A DNA stretch of 64,000 nt from positions 1-64,000 of the forward strand of contig NZ_JACEFB010000009.1 of the NCBI RefSeq assembly GCF_013694095.1. Reading direction: 5' to 3'. This stretch comes from Thermogemmata fonticola (lineage in GTDB: Bacteria; Planctomycetota; Planctomycetia; Gemmatales; Gemmataceae). Both the position numbers and the translations under genes were made by a program. Below the pieces are notes generated by a model, which made no database searches, had not been told where the DNA came from, and saw only the letters and a program-made list of their open reading frames with translations. Each line of letters starts with the position of its first letter. Position 1 is the stretch's first letter. Shown here piece after piece: positions 17,603-28,100 of the stretch.

Positions 17603-18340
17603 ATGGCGGGCAAAGCGGTGGTCCTTCTGAGCGGCGGATTGGACAGTGCCACCACCTGCGCCCTGGCACGGGAGGAGGGGTACACGGTTTATGCCTTGTC
17701 CGTGGATTATGGCCAGCGGCATCGGATTGAGCTGGAGCGCGCCCGGCAATTGGCCCGCCGCTTGGGAGTGGCCGAGCATCGCATCGTAGCCGTGGATTTG
17801 CGTGCTATCGGCGGCTCCGCCCTGACGGCCGACATTCCTGTGCCCAAGGACCGCCCGGCAGAAGCCCTGGCCCAGGGCATTCCGATCACCTATGTACCGG
17901 CCCGCAATACCCTGCTTTTGGCTCTGGCCCTGGGGTATGCGGAAACCCTCGGGGCATTCGACATCTTCATCGGAGCGAATGTGCTCGACTATTCGGGCTA
18001 TCCCGACTGCCGGCCCGAATTTCTGCGCGCCTTCGAGACCCTGGCCCAACTGGCCACCCAAGCGGGCGTCGAAGGGCGCGGGCGTTTCCGCATCCATGCT
18101 CCCCTGCTGTACCTGACCAAGGCCGAGATCATTCGCCAGGGACAGCGGCTGGGTGTGGATTACGCCTTGACCCTCAGTTGCTACGATCCCGATCCGCAAG
18201 GGCGTCCCTGCGGGCATTGCGACGCCTGCCAGTTGCGGAAGAAAGGGTTCGCCGAAGCGGGCATTGCTGACCCTGCCGAAGCCGGATTGGCTAGCGCTTC
18301 CCCTGCCGTGCTGGAACAGTCCGCCGGTGCACTCCCTTGA
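17603..18340 (+). CDS. queC: 7-cyano-7-deazaguanine synthase
   Basis: It converts 7-carboxy-7-deazaguanine to preQ0 using ATP and ammonia. The PP-loop SGGLDSATT (near residue 10) marks the ATP site. The zinc site is visible near the C-terminus as a Cys after LTLS, then [14 protein letters not shown]. Its 245 residues are slightly longer than usual because of an Ala-rich tail. The start at 17603 follows GGAGG about 11 nt upstream. It is divergent from queF, with which it shares a pathway and probably a regulatory spacer. I see no preQ1 riboswitch. Confidence 0.93.
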   Translation: MAGKAVVLLSGGLDSATTCALAREEGYTVYALSVDYGQRHRIELERARQLARRLGVAEHRIVAVDLRAIGGSALTADIPVPKDRPAEALAQGIPITYVPARNTLLLALALGYAETLGAFDIFIGANVLDYSGYPDCRPEFLRAFETLAQLATQAGVEGRGRFRIHAPLLYLTKAEIIRQGQRLGVDYALTLSCYDPDPQGRPCGHCDACQLRKKGFAEAGIADPAEAGLASASPAVLEQSAGALP

Positions 18341-18424
18341 ACTTCGTCTGGGGCAGGAAGACAGCGAGGCAGAGGAGGCGCAAGTTCGCGCCGTCAGGCC
18401 GCTGCCGACACCGAGGAGATCGCC

Positions 18425-19693
18425 ATGATGCGCTATCTGCCAGCCCAGACTCTGGGGATTGCCGCCCTGATAGCGGGGGGCGTGTTAGCAGGGTGCGGCT
18501 TATGTGCTGGAGCTGATTGGCCGCAATTCCTTGGCCCCAACCGGGACAATAGCACTCCCGAAAAGGTCCAACCTTGGAAGGGGGAACTCAAAGCACTCTG
18601 GCGGCAGCCGCTGGGTCCCGCCCATAGTTCGCCGGTGGTAGTCCAGGGAGTGGTCTACGCTTTTTACGAACCCGCGGGGAAAAACGCCGATGCCCTGGCG
18701 GCCTTCGAGGCCCGCACGGGCAAACGCCTGTGGGAGAACAGTTACGAACGTGCGGAATTCAAGCCGCTCTTTGGGGCTGGTCCTCGCTCCACGCCGCTGG
18801 TCCATCAAGGCCGCATCTACACCTACGGCGGCACTGGCATCCTCGCCTGCTGGAAGGCACAAGATGGCAGCCTCCTCTGGAAGGTCGATACTTTAGCGGA
18901 GTTCCAGGCCCGCAACCTTTTCTTTGGCGTGTCTACCTCGCCGATCCTGGTCGAGGGAGACAAAGTGGTAGTGATGGTAGGCGGTCCGCAAGCCGGCATC
19001 GTGGCTTTCGACGCCCGCACAGGCCAAACCGTCTGGAAGGCCACTCAGGAACCAGCCAGTTATGCCTCGCCCATCTTCGCCCGGCAACAGCTCATCTTTC
19101 TGGGAGGTTCCCACCTCCTGGGACTGTCGCCGCAGGGACAGTTGCTCTGGAAGTTCCCCTGGGAGGGCCGCGTTGGAGGGCTGGTCGAATCCTCCACCAC
19201 TCCGGTTTGGACTCACGATCTGGTGATCGGCAGCACCGTCACTTCAGGAACCGTAGCATTGCGCCTGAATAACAAGGAGAAGCAAATCCAGCCGGAGAAG
19301 GTGTGGGAAAACAAGCACCTGACCTGCTATTTCTCGACACCGGTTGTGGTCGGCGATTACCTGTACATGATCAACGGAGCGGCCAGCCTGCTCAATCCGA
19401 GCATTACCCTGCGTTGTGTCGAGGTGAAGAGCGGCAAAATTGTCTGGGAACGCAAGGATGTGGGGCGCTACCATGCCGCCCTGTTGCGTTGCGGACCGCC
19501 GGGAGAAGAACATCTGCTGATGCTCGATGACAACGGCCATCTGATTCTCCTGGCGCCGGATCCCAAAGGGTACAAGGAACTGGCCCGGAGTAAGGTCTGC
19601 GGTCCCACCTGGGCCCATCCCGCCCTGGTGGATGGCCGCCTGTATTTGCGCGATGAACAGGAGCTGCTCTGCATTCCTCTGTCTCTGCACTAA
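18425..19693 (+). CDS. PQQ-like beta-propeller lipoprotein
   Basis: It is a 422-residue exported protein. The signal segment ends in a lipobox-like LAGC (near residue 24), so it may be lipid-anchored. WPQFLGPNRDN follows, the usual opening of planctomycete PQQ-type propellers. Repeated blades carry the Trp-docking pattern (FEARTGKRLWE, WKAQDGSLLWK, FDARTGQTVWK, VEVKSGKIVWE). No catalytic metal or PQQ ligands can be claimed. Such proteins may be BamB-like scaffolds or sugar/alcohol dehydrogenase relatives. GAGGAG lies 6 nt before the ATG. It is monocistronic, or may run into the small membrane protein 56 bp downstream. Confidence 0.75.
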   Translation: MMRYLPAQTLGIAALIAGGVLAGCGLCAGADWPQFLGPNRDNSTPEKVQPWKGELKALWRQPLGPAHSSPVVVQGVVYAFYEPAGKNADALAAFEARTGKRLWENSYERAEFKPLFGAGPRSTPLVHQGRIYTYGGTGILACWKAQDGSLLWKVDTLAEFQARNLFFGVSTSPILVEGDKVVVMVGGPQAGIVAFDARTGQTVWKATQEPASYASPIFARQQLIFLGGSHLLGLSPQGQLLWKFPWEGRVGGLVESSTTPVWTHDLVIGSTVTSGTVALRLNNKEKQIQPEKVWENKHLTCYFSTPVVVGDYLYMINGAASLLNPSITLRCVEVKSGKIVWERKDVGRYHAALLRCGPPGEEHLLMLDDNGHLILLAPDPKGYKELARSKVCGPTWAHPALVDGRLYLRDEQELLCIPLSLH

Positions 19694-19749
19694 GCGGGCT
19701 AGCAAGGAATGCCGGAATCTTTCCTTCGCCTGGATCGAGAGCCACGATC

Positions 19750-20337
19750 GTGATCATCGGACTGCTGTTGTCCGCCGGTTTGATCCTTCTGGGAGTTGGG
19801 GCCGGTTGGGGCCAGATACGGCTCTATCGGCGTCTGCGGGAGCAACCCTTTTTACCGGCGGAGGATCAACGGCACTATCGCGCTCAGGGGCGGCGGCGGC
19901 TGGTGATTTCCGCCCTGCTCACGATCATCGGCAGCATGATCGGCGGCTACTACCTCAGCGGCATGGATGAGCGGCTGGTGGCTATCCCGGAGCGGCAGCG
20001 CCAGGCCGCGGCTCAGGCCGGTGAGCATCCTCCCAATCCGGCTCAGGAAGCGGAGGCCGCCGCCGATCGCCGCTTCACTCGCCTGGTTGGCTATTACTGG
20101 ATTGCGGTTATCGTGCTGCTGGGGGTTGTGGTGATGCTGGCCAGTATCGATGTCATCGCCACGCGCCGCTATTGGATGGCTCGTTATCGCGAGTTGCAGG
20201 CCGACCATCAGGCCAAACTCCATCGGGACCTGATCATCTACCGTCAGCGGCGGCTGGAAAAGCGCTTTCGCCCCTTGCCCCGCTCGCCATCTCCGGGAGA
20301 CCCCCCGCCGGATGACGCTGGCACTCCGCCTGCCTGA
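19750..20337 (+). CDS. Small membrane protein, unknown function
   Basis: It is a 195-residue protein with three predicted membrane segments: residues about 2-20, 55-70 (ISALLTIIGSMIGGYYL) and 115-137 (YYWIAVIVLLGVVVMLASI). Arg-rich loops lie between, and a basic, Pro-rich tail of about 50 residues follows. The GTG start at 19750 is the first plausible one. It begins 56 bp after the PQQ-propeller gene on the same strand, so the two may be co-transcribed. I recognise no family. Confidence 0.6.
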   Translation: MIIGLLLSAGLILLGVGAGWGQIRLYRRLREQPFLPAEDQRHYRAQGRRRLVISALLTIIGSMIGGYYLSGMDERLVAIPERQRQAAAQAGEHPPNPAQEAEAAADRRFTRLVGYYWIAVIVLLGVVVMLASIDVIATRRYWMARYRELQADHQAKLHRDLIIYRQRRLEKRFRPLPRSPSPGDPPPDDAGTPPA

Positions 20338-20393
20338 TCCGGTTCTAACCCAAGCCTTCGCTTCTTTCGATTTTCGAGAGTTGGCGGCATCCG

Positions 20394-20435
20394 TATCCGA
20401 CGGTATGGAACGAGTGTCCGACGGTATGGAACGAG
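20394..20435. repeat. 21-bp tandem duplication between the membrane protein and fabF
   Basis: Adjacent units at 20394..20414 and 20415..20435 differ at one base. They lie in the convergent spacer. Confidence 0.85.
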
Positions 20436-20526
20436 GCTGGCCGTGCTTCCGCACTAGCGCCGTGCTTAGGCCCCTGACTTCCATGAGGCATCGGCTGGGC
20501 AGAAGGGAAGAGTCGGTCCGGTCGGG

Positions 20527-21825
20527 TCAGGAGGAGAAGCGTGAGACGATCAGGGCGATATTCTGGCCGCCGAAGCCGAAACTGTTGCTGAGAGCATGCT
20601 GGAAGCGGGCCTCCCGCGCCGTGTTGGGGACGTAGTCCAGGTCGCAGGCGGGGTCCGGGGTCTGGTAATTGATGGTGGGGGGAATGACTCCGTGGCGCAG
20701 GGCCATGATGGTGATGATCAGTTCCACGGCTCCGGCGGCGGCGATGAGGTGGCCGAGCATGCTTTTGCTGCTGGAAATCGGGATGCGATACGCTTGGGGG
20801 CCGAAGACGGCTTTGATTGCAGCGGTTTCCGTGGCGTCGTTGGCTTGGGTGCTGGTACCGTGGGCGTTGATGTAGCCGATGTCGGCGGGTTGGAGAGCTG
20901 CATCCGCCAGGGCTTGGGCCATAGCCTGGCTAGCCCCGCGTCCTTCGGGGTGGGGATCAGTCATGCGGAAGGCATCCGCGGTAGAGCCGTAACCGGTCAG
21001 TTCGGCATAGATGGTTGCCTTGCGAGCCTTGGCGTGTTCGAGTTCTTCGAGCACGAGGAGGCCCGCCCCTTCACCGAGGACAAAGCCGTCGCGGTCCCGA
21101 TCGAAGGGTCGGCTGGCGGTCTGCGGGCTGTCATTGCGCTGGGACAAGGCCGTCAGGCGATTGAAGCCCGTCACTCCCAGGGGATGGATCATGCTATGGG
21201 AGCCGCCAGCGAGCATGACATCGGCGGCGCCGGAACGGATCAGGTCCATCGCCTCTCCGATCGCCTGGGAGCTGGCGGCGCAGGCGGTCTGGCACGCCAG
21301 ATTGGGACCTTCCAGGGCGAATTCCACGGCGAGGTGGGCCGCCGGCGTGTACATCTCCTGCTCGCTTTCGCGGGGACCATTCATCCACTGCAACATGAAC
21401 TGGGTGAAGCGGGCGGGATCGACGGGACCGGGCGACTCCGGCGGCGGCGAAGCATGAGCCAAACCGCGCACCAGGACCGGAAACTCATCGCTGCCTTCCC
21501 CGGACCCCAGATAGACCCCCATACGGGAACGATCCCCCCGCGCCGGATCGAGCAGGCCGGCGTCTTCGAGGGCTTGCCGGGCCGCCGCCAAGGCAAACTG
21601 TGTATTCAGGCCGCAGTTGCGGTAGCGCTGAGGGTCGCGGAGGAACCGGCCTAGATCGAATCCTTTGACTTCTGAAGCGAAGGTCGTCGGAAAGGTGCGG
21701 GCATCGAAGCGGGTGATGGGGCCGACGGCGGTGCGCCCCTCGACTTGTGCCGCGAACAACTCGGCCACGCTCTGCCCCAAGGGTGTAATCACCCCCATCC
21801 CGGTGACGACAACACGCCTGCGCAT
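20527..21825 (-). CDS. fabF: 3-oxoacyl-ACP synthase II
   Basis: It is a ketoacyl-ACP synthase that elongates acyl-ACP with malonyl-ACP. The catalytic triad is intact: Cys in [10 protein letters not shown] (near residue 174), His in [14 protein letters not shown], and His in [13 protein letters not shown]. The GFGGQN motif sits near the C-terminus. Its 432 residues are slightly longer than E. coli FabF. The ATG at 21825 has AAGG 9 nt upstream. A KS homolog without the catalytic Cys lies 152 bp upstream on the same strand, so the two may be expressed together. No acyl-carrier-protein gene is visible nearby. Confidence 0.93.
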   Translation of the reverse strand: MRRRVVVTGMGVITPLGQSVAELFAAQVEGRTAVGPITRFDARTFPTTFASEVKGFDLGRFLRDPQRYRNCGLNTQFALAAARQALEDAGLLDPARGDRSRMGVYLGSGEGSDEFPVLVRGLAHASPPPESPGPVDPARFTQFMLQWMNGPRESEQEMYTPAAHLAVEFALEGPNLACQTACAASSQAIGEAMDLIRSGAADVMLAGGSHSMIHPLGVTGFNRLTALSQRNDSPQTASRPFDRDRDGFVLGEGAGLLVLEELEHAKARKATIYAELTGYGSTADAFRMTDPHPEGRGASQAMAQALADAALQPADIGYINAHGTSTQANDATETAAIKAVFGPQAYRIPISSSKSMLGHLIAAAGAVELIITIMALRHGVIPPTINYQTPDPACDLDYVPNTAREARFQHALSNSFGFGGQNIALIVSRFSS

Positions 21826-21906
21826 GCTCAAGACCTTCACCTCAATCCACGGAACAGGTCGCAATCACTGGCCGGTCCAGCGGATGCCGCGGCGGCACAT
21901 CGCCCG

Positions 21907-21926
21907 GTGATATTCCGTGATATTCC
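21907..21926. repeat. 10-bp perfect tandem repeat in the KS-like/fabF spacer
   Basis: GTGATATTCC occurs twice in direct succession. Confidence 0.7.
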
Positions 21927-21977
21927 ATTCCGCTGGTCGGGAGAAACTTTCCCCCGTCCGAGGGGTTGCTGTCCCCC

Positions 21978-23255
21978 TCAGTTGTCCGGGCGCCGGATGA
22001 CAATCGCGGCACACTGGCCCAGGTCGGTGTAGGTGGTTTTGACCACGTAAGGTCGGCGGACAGGGCGGGGTTCGCCGACGTGTACGTGGATGGGGCATTC
22101 GGGGTCCGGATGCTGGTGGTTGAGGGTGGGCGGCAGCCAGCCGTGGCGCAGGGCCAGGACGCTGCACGCCAGTTCCAGCAGGGCGGAAGCCGCACCAAGG
22201 TTGCCAAACCGGCTCAGGGGTGCGAAGACAGGCGTCCGCGTACCGAAAACTTCCGCAATGCCGCGGGCCTCGAAACGGTCGCCGGCACGCGTTCCCAGGC
22301 CGTGGGCATTGACGTGATCCACCTCCTCCGGCGTGATGCCGGCCAGGGCCAGCGCCTGGCGAATGACGCGGGCTAGTCCTTGCCCCGTGTACTGCCGGTC
22401 CACGCCGCTGGCCACTGCCATCACCTCGGCGTAGACGCTGGCTCCCCGCTGCCGGGCATGCTCCAGATTCTCCAGGACGAACACCGCCGCACCTTCCCCC
22501 AGTGCCGTGCCATCTCGGTCGCGATCAAAAGGCCGGACCGCCCCTGCGGGGTCCTCATTGCGCCGCGAAAATTCAGCGAAGAGATTGAAGCGGCTCAAAC
22601 TCAAGGGATGAACCTTGGCTTCGCTTCCTCCCACCAGCATGATGTCCGCCGCTTGCCGCCGCAGGATGCGCAGTGCCTCCTCCAAGGCGGACGCCCCAGC
22701 TACATCTCCGATGATCTGCGTATTGCTCGGCCCTTGAATGTCGTAAAGGATGGTGGCGTGGCAGGCCGGCATGTTAGGCAGATACTTGAGCATCCACAAC
22801 GGCGGCACTTCTGGGATGCCGTGCTCTCCCCAGGCCCGCATGTCCGGGCCGCTCCGATCCGGGCGAATGGAACGCACCGCTGCCGGTCCCAGATCGTCTA
22901 GCTCTGTGGCACCCATGACCGAGGCGAACTCGATGCCGCACCGCTGCGGGTCAAAGCTGCCGCGGGACAAACCGGCGTCCGCCATCGCCCACTGACAGCC
23001 CACCACGCCCAGCGAAACGGTCCGGGCCATAGCATTGAGCGTGCGGCGATAGGACTTGTCGATCATTTGCCGCGGCTGAAAATCCTTGACTTCGCCGGCG
23101 ATCTGCGAGGGAAGATGGGACGGATCGAAGAGGGTAATCCGGCCTACGCCGGCTGTGCCAGCCAACAGCGCCGACCAGAGCGCCTCCGGAGCATTGCCTA
23201 TCGGACTGAGCACGCCGAAGCCAGTAACGACAGCCCGGCGGGACAACATCGTCAT
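21978..23255 (-). CDS. Ketoacyl-synthase homolog lacking the catalytic Cys (chain-length-factor-like)
   Basis: It is a 425-residue thiolase-fold KS with the usual opening (RRAVVTGFGVLSPIG) and the [22 protein letters not shown] block. The active site is altered. Where FabF has TACAAS, this protein has IGDVAGAS, so the nucleophilic Cys is Asp184. The first His is kept (NAHGLGTRAGD, His318). The second His is Asn352 (FGNLGAA), and the adjacent conserved Lys is also lost. Condensing activity is therefore unlikely. In type II polyketide and aryl-polyene systems such partners (KS-beta, chain-length factors) pair with an active KS. Here it lies directly upstream of fabF, which suggests, but does not prove, a heterodimer. 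Start is ATG 23255 or 23249. Confidence 0.8.
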   Translation of the reverse strand: MTMLSRRAVVTGFGVLSPIGNAPEALWSALLAGTAGVGRITLFDPSHLPSQIAGEVKDFQPRQMIDKSYRRTLNAMARTVSLGVVGCQWAMADAGLSRGSFDPQRCGIEFASVMGATELDDLGPAAVRSIRPDRSGPDMRAWGEHGIPEVPPLWMLKYLPNMPACHATILYDIQGPSNTQIIGDVAGASALEEALRILRRQAADIMLVGGSEAKVHPLSLSRFNLFAEFSRRNEDPAGAVRPFDRDRDGTALGEGAAVFVLENLEHARQRGASVYAEVMAVASGVDRQYTGQGLARVIRQALALAGITPEEVDHVNAHGLGTRAGDRFEARGIAEVFGTRTPVFAPLSRFGNLGAASALLELACSVLALRHGWLPPTLNHQHPDPECPIHVHVGEPRPVRRPYVVKTTYTDLGQCAAIVIRRPDN

Positions 23256-23630
23256 CGGTCAACCCACTGGCGGATCGTCTCTCCGCTCCCCACCCCAGGA
23301 CTCCTTTCCTCTGCCTGGACTCGATCCGAAGATCCGAATGTGGAGAAGGATAGGCCGCCGTCTTGGTTCCTCATCCCGTGTCGTCCTCCCCTGTGCTGAG
23401 CGCGAGGCCGGCTGAGCAGGGGGCCGAGACCGTTCAAGTCCTGGGGATGAGGTTTGGCATCCTTCCCTCCTCCACCGCACCACGCTTAGTATAGGAAATT
23501 GCTCCGCTGGTGGAATCACCCGCTCCATACTTGTCCTGCCGATCCCGGTTCGTTACCCTGGGACTGGCGGCCCTGGCAGAAGCCACAGGACTCCACCCTC
23601 GGCAAAGCCGGGGCAAGCCGCCGCCGGCTT
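23256..23630. other. Intergenic region, no gene seen
   Basis: These 375 bp lie between mfnB and the KS-like gene, both on the minus strand. Short open frames are present but none has a ribosome site or recognisable protein. I see no clear promoter or hairpin. Confidence 0.5.
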
Positions 23631-24362
23631 TTAGGAGCGGGCCGGGGAAAAGGCCGCCGCCAGCGTCTCTTTCCACTTGCGGACGCGATGGGGATCGATC
23701 AGGGCCGTCCGCTTGCTACCGGCGCAGGCGGAGGCGCGCACCGCAAAGTAATCCGGGCGCAAGCCGCGGAGAGCCTTCACATGTTCCGGGCGTAAGCCGC
23801 CGCCCAAGGCCACCGTGATCCCGGCGTTCTGAAGCGGCTCGATCAAGCCCGCAATCGCTTCCGGTTTGAGGAAATCCAGGAGGCATTTGCCGTCCTTAAC
23901 GCAGGTATCCAGGAGGAACGCGGCGAAGCGGTAGCGGCGGGCGAAGCGGGCCACTTCCAGCGGCGGAATCGCCTTGGCCCGCCCCCAGTCGGCGTAGGCT
24001 ACCAGGACCATGTCGATATGGGCGGGGAGTTGGCGGCGGGCTTCCAGGAGGTCTTCCCCCCAGCCGGGTGTGTGCGGATAACCGGATAACCCCCATTTGA
24101 CGTAACGCAGGGGCAATTCCAGGTGCCAATGGGCGTGCACCAGAGCGTGCTCGGACCACTCTCCCAGGGCAGCACTGACCGGGACGCGGCCCGCAACGGC
24201 ATCCACCACCGCCGCCACCACGTCGGCCTCGGCTGCCCCCAGAGCACCGCGGCTCGGCTCCTTGACATCGATCAGATCGGCCCCGCCTTCCAAAGCAGCG
24301 GCCACCTCACTGGCATGACGCACGCTGACCAGCAGTTGCGGCGTATTCTTTGGATTACTCAT
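23631..24362 (-). CDS. mfnB: (5-formylfuran-3-yl)methyl phosphate synthase
   Basis: It makes 4-(hydroxymethyl)-2-furancarboxaldehyde phosphate from two glyceraldehyde-3-phosphates, the first step to the furan of methanofuran. It is 243 residues, a single TIM barrel. The two Lys expected in the active site are visible: DLIDVKEPSRGALG (Lys34) and LLDTCVKDGK (Lys156). The phosphate site LGGGLRPEH also fits. Planctomycetes use methanofuran/H4MPT-type C1 carriers, so the gene is expected. No other C1 gene is in the window. Its ATG overlaps the end of the ASCH gene by 8 nt (24355..24362), so translation is probably coupled. Confidence 0.88.
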   Translation of the reverse strand: MSNPKNTPQLLVSVRHASEVAAALEGGADLIDVKEPSRGALGAAEADVVAAVVDAVAGRVPVSAALGEWSEHALVHAHWHLELPLRYVKWGLSGYPHTPGWGEDLLEARRQLPAHIDMVLVAYADWGRAKAIPPLEVARFARRYRFAAFLLDTCVKDGKCLLDFLKPEAIAGLIEPLQNAGITVALGGGLRPEHVKALRGLRPDYFAVRASACAGSKRTALIDPHRVRKWKETLAAAFSPARS

Positions 24363-24813
24363 GGGTGTGGAATCCTTCCACCGGAAAGAAAAAGGTCTGA
24401 CCCTTACAAGCATAATAGGGAAGAGGGCGGGGCTGGCGGAAGAGGAAACCATACAGGCCGGGATGGAAAGCCTCCGGCGGCTGCAAGTGGCGGGAACTAT
24501 CCGCCGCAAACTGCCCCGCTTGAGTATAGCGGACGCACTCCACCAATTCCGCCATGCCGATGATGCCGCCGCGCAAGGTGCACAATTCCCAGAGGCGGGG
24601 ATAACGGACCGCCGCTTCCGCCACGTAGCGCCAGCCGAGAGCCTCACCCGCGGGCCACTGGGCAGCATGGATCAGGGTCCAGCCGCGATGGCGGGCCGCC
24701 CAGCGGCGCAGCTCGATCGTTTTGACTCCCGCGACTAGCAAGCCGGCCCACGGCTGACGCACGGACAGTGCCCAGCTCACCGCGGAGGAATGACGGGATG
24801 GACTGCGGCTCAT
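24355..24813 (-). CDS. ASCH-domain protein
   Basis: It is a 152-residue protein that is essentially one ASCH (ASC-1 homology, PUA-like) domain. The signature ALSVRQPWAGLLVAGVKTIE (near residue 15) and ELRRW are clear. ASCH domains are proposed to bind RNA; some act on modified nucleosides. There is no direct evidence for this one. The start at 24813 has AGGGGG about 7 nt upstream. The 3' end overlaps mfnB, forming an operon; a functional link between RNA binding and methanofuran synthesis is not obvious. Confidence 0.8.
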   Translation of the reverse strand: MSRSPSRHSSAVSWALSVRQPWAGLLVAGVKTIELRRWAARHRGWTLIHAAQWPAGEALGWRYVAEAAVRYPRLWELCTLRGGIIGMAELVECVRYTQAGQFAADSSRHLQPPEAFHPGLYGFLFRQPRPLPYYACKGQTFFFPVEGFHTHE

Positions 24814-25187
24814 GGATCGCCCCCTGGCCCCTGCCTTCCCCTACCGGCTGGCGCCGGACGCTCACTTCCGCCCAAAGCACAATTCTCCACATTGAGAGTG
24901 AAGAGGTACAGCACGGACGGCCGGGAAGGCCCCTCTCCGCTTCGGTTTCCAGGAATTTTAGTCCGCCGGCGGCGTCGAATTGTTGCGTCCGTGGAAATTG
25001 CAAGCTAAGGAATAAGTGGATCGCCCCCGAAAAAGTCGAGTAGATCGCCCCCTGGATTGCAGCGTCGCCCAGATTTTCCTGGACTGGAGGAGGTTTCCGG
25101 CCTGTCGGCGATTCTGCTCGCTGCAAGGAATCGCCTGGCGGAAGAGAACAGCCGATCGATTCGGTAGCTAGGACGAACGAGACGATT
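24814..25187. other. Divergent leader region with a copied ribosome-site segment
   Basis: These 374 bp separate the ASCH gene and the kinase-tubulin gene. A segment GATCGCCCCC, which includes the ASCH ribosome-binding region at 24815, recurs at 25019 and 25043. No convincing promoter pair was found. Confidence 0.5.
25016..25055. repeat. Tandem 24-bp degenerate repeat upstream of the kinase-tubulin gene
   Basis: Units begin at 25016 and 25040 (GTGGATCGCCCCC and GTAGATCGCCCCC). A related copy covers the ASCH start region at 24813. Confidence 0.65.
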
Positions 25188-28100
25188 ATGCCACTGCGTC
25201 TGGTCAGTCAGGAAGAGTTGCCCGCGCCTTTGTCGGGGTACCGGCTGATCGAGCGTTTGGGGCGCGGCGGCTTCGGAGAGGTCTGGAAAGTCGAGGCGCC
25301 CGGCGGCCTGTACAAGGCGGCCAAGTTCGTCTTTGGCGATCTCCAGGGGTCGGACGAACAGAGCCGACCGGCGGAGCAGGAACTCAAAGCCTTGCGCCGC
25401 GTCCGGGAAATCCGCCATCCCTACGTCCTGTCCTTAGAACGCTTCGACACTATCGAAGGCCAGTTGATCATTGTCATGGAACTGGCCGACCGCAATCTGT
25501 GGGACCGATTCCGGGAGTGCCGGGCCCGTGGCCTGGGCGGCATCCCCCGCGGCGAACTCCTCCGCTACATGGAAGAGGCTGCCGAAGCCATTGACCTGAT
25601 GAATATCCACTACCAGATCCAACATCTGGACATCAAGCCGCAAAACCTCTTCCTGGTGGCCAATCACGTCAAGGTGGGAGACTTCGGCCTGGCCAAGTTG
25701 CTCGACGGCATGTCCGCGACGGTCACGGGGGGAGTCACGCCGGTATATGCGGCACCGGAAACTTTCGAGGGGCGCGTCACTCGCTTCTGCGATCAATACA
25801 GCCTGGCCATTGTGTATCAAGAGCTGCTGACCGGCACACGGCCCTTCCACGGCACCAACACCCGGCAACTGCTGATGCAGCATCTCTCCGGCACGCCGGA
25901 TGTCGAACCTTTACCAGAGGGGGACCGCGAGGTGATCCGGCGGGCCTTGCGTAAAGTGCCGGAAGAGCGCTGGCCGAGCTGTATGGAGATGGTGCAAGCC
26001 TTGCGGGCTTCGGGGGAAGGGCGGATCGTCGTAGCGACCGGCGCGGACGTGCCGGATGCCGAACAGGAAGCGCGCACCCGCCCCACACCGCCTCCCACTC
26101 ATGCGGTCAGCAGTGTCGGAGCCGCCTCGGCTCTGGCCACGCGCATGGCTCCTCCTGGGGCCGGAGGAAATCCGCCAGAGGCGGTCCCGCCCGGCACCGT
26201 TCAGCCGCCGGCCTCCCCTGCTGGTCGTTCCGCCAGCGGCGTCCCCTCCGCCGCTTCCTCCGTGGGCGTCCCATCGCCTGTGGCTTCTCCGCGAGCACCC
26301 GGAAGCAGCACCGCGGCCCTCATTACCCCCCGCTTGGTGACGCCATCCACCCTGACCACGTCCCAGTCCGTTACCCGGCTGCGGCAAGACGGTCTCGGCA
26401 GCGGGCCGCCTTCCCAGCTCGTAAATGCCCCCCGCTCCGCCCCTCCGGAACGCACGGGGTCAGGCGTGCTGATCCCGGCGGGCATCATCGGCTTGGGAAC
26501 CAACGGCCTGCGAGTGGTGGAAGCCTTCCAGAGTTTGCTCCAGCAACGTTACAGTGATCTGCGGCAACTGCCCCACCTGCGCTGGCTGGGCATCGACACG
26601 GACCCGCAGGCCATCTCCAGCACGCTCTCTTCCCCCGCGCTGCCCGTGGTCCCCACCCCTTCGCCAGGGACCACGGCCACGCCGACTCAGTCGGTGCTGA
26701 TGGACAACCCCTGGTTTCTGGCTCGCCTGCAACGGCCGGCTCACTATCTCCAGCATCCGCACTTGCCATCTGTGGAGCAGTGGCTCCCTCCCGGAAGTCT
26801 GGCCCGCCTGGGGCGCCAACCCGCTGCCGCCCAAGGAATGCGGGCCTTCGGACGCCTCGCCCTCCTGGACCACTCCCGCCCCTTGCTCCTGCGCTTGCGC
26901 CGCGAACTGGACATTCTCCTGTCCGACCAGCCTCTGCAACAGGCAGCCGCCCACACCGGCCTGACGCTCCGTTCCAATCACCCGCATTTTTTCCTGATCG
27001 CCGATCTGGGCGGAGGAAGCGGCAGCGGCATGTTCCTGGAGTTGGCTTACTGGCTGCGGCGGGAATTGCGCCGCCTGGGCTGTCAGCCGCGCCTCCATGC
27101 CCTGCTTCTGTTACCCCCGGCCGATCCCCGTCTGCTCCGCTCACCGCAGACGTCCGCCGCTCTGGGCAACGCCTGCGCCGCGCTGCGGGAACTGGAGTAT
27201 TGTCAGTCGGGCCGTGGCGTCTATGAGACGCATCTGGACAATGACGAGGGAAGCTGGCGCGATTCCGAACCGCCCTTTACCTCCCTCCATTTCCTGGTCC
27301 GCCCGCTGCACAGTTCCTCACCGCAGCAGCAGTCTTGGCTCACCGATGCTGCTTACCTTCTCTTCCTGCACCTGTTCACCCCTTTGGGCCGTTACCTCCA
27401 GGAGCTTCCCCGTCCGGCTTTTCCCTCGGCTCATCTGGCCGGGCTGTACCGCTTCGACTGGCCGCGGCGGGAACTGCTCGATGCGGCGGCTCACCGCCTG
27501 GCCCGCCTCTTGCTCCAACGCTGGAATGCCCAAGACTCCGCCACCTACGAAGCCCTCCGCCCCCTCGTCGCCGGCTGGCTGGAGCAACAATGGAGCCACC
27601 ACGGCCTGACCACCGAGCAACTCGTGGCCGCCTTCCGCCACGACCTGACGCTCCACCTCGGCGACGACCCCGATCGCTATTGCGACGCCCTCCTCCAATC
27701 TCTGCGCACGCACACTCCCTCCGCTAGCAAGGTGGACGCTTTCGCCGTGTGTCAGGTGTTGGATCAGATTTTGCGTCTGGTGGGCAAACCGCAAGTGGAC
27801 CCCCAACCGGAGGCGGACCTTCGTTTTCCCCAGCCGATCTGCGATTCAGTCTTTGCGGCCACCTATGAGCGCCTCCTGCGGGAATGCGACGCCGCTCTGT
27901 CCGTCCTGGCGGTTCAGATGCTGGAAATGCCCGGCTATCGCTTCGCTGGCGCGGAAGAAGCATTGCGCCAGATCGAGCAGCGCTGGGATGTACAAATCGC
28001 CGCCTTGGAACAAACCCATCAGGACCTGCAACGGCAAGTCCGCCAGCTCTATCAGCGTCTCTTGCATCTGATTGCTCAGTTGGAGCAGGGCGGGACCTTG

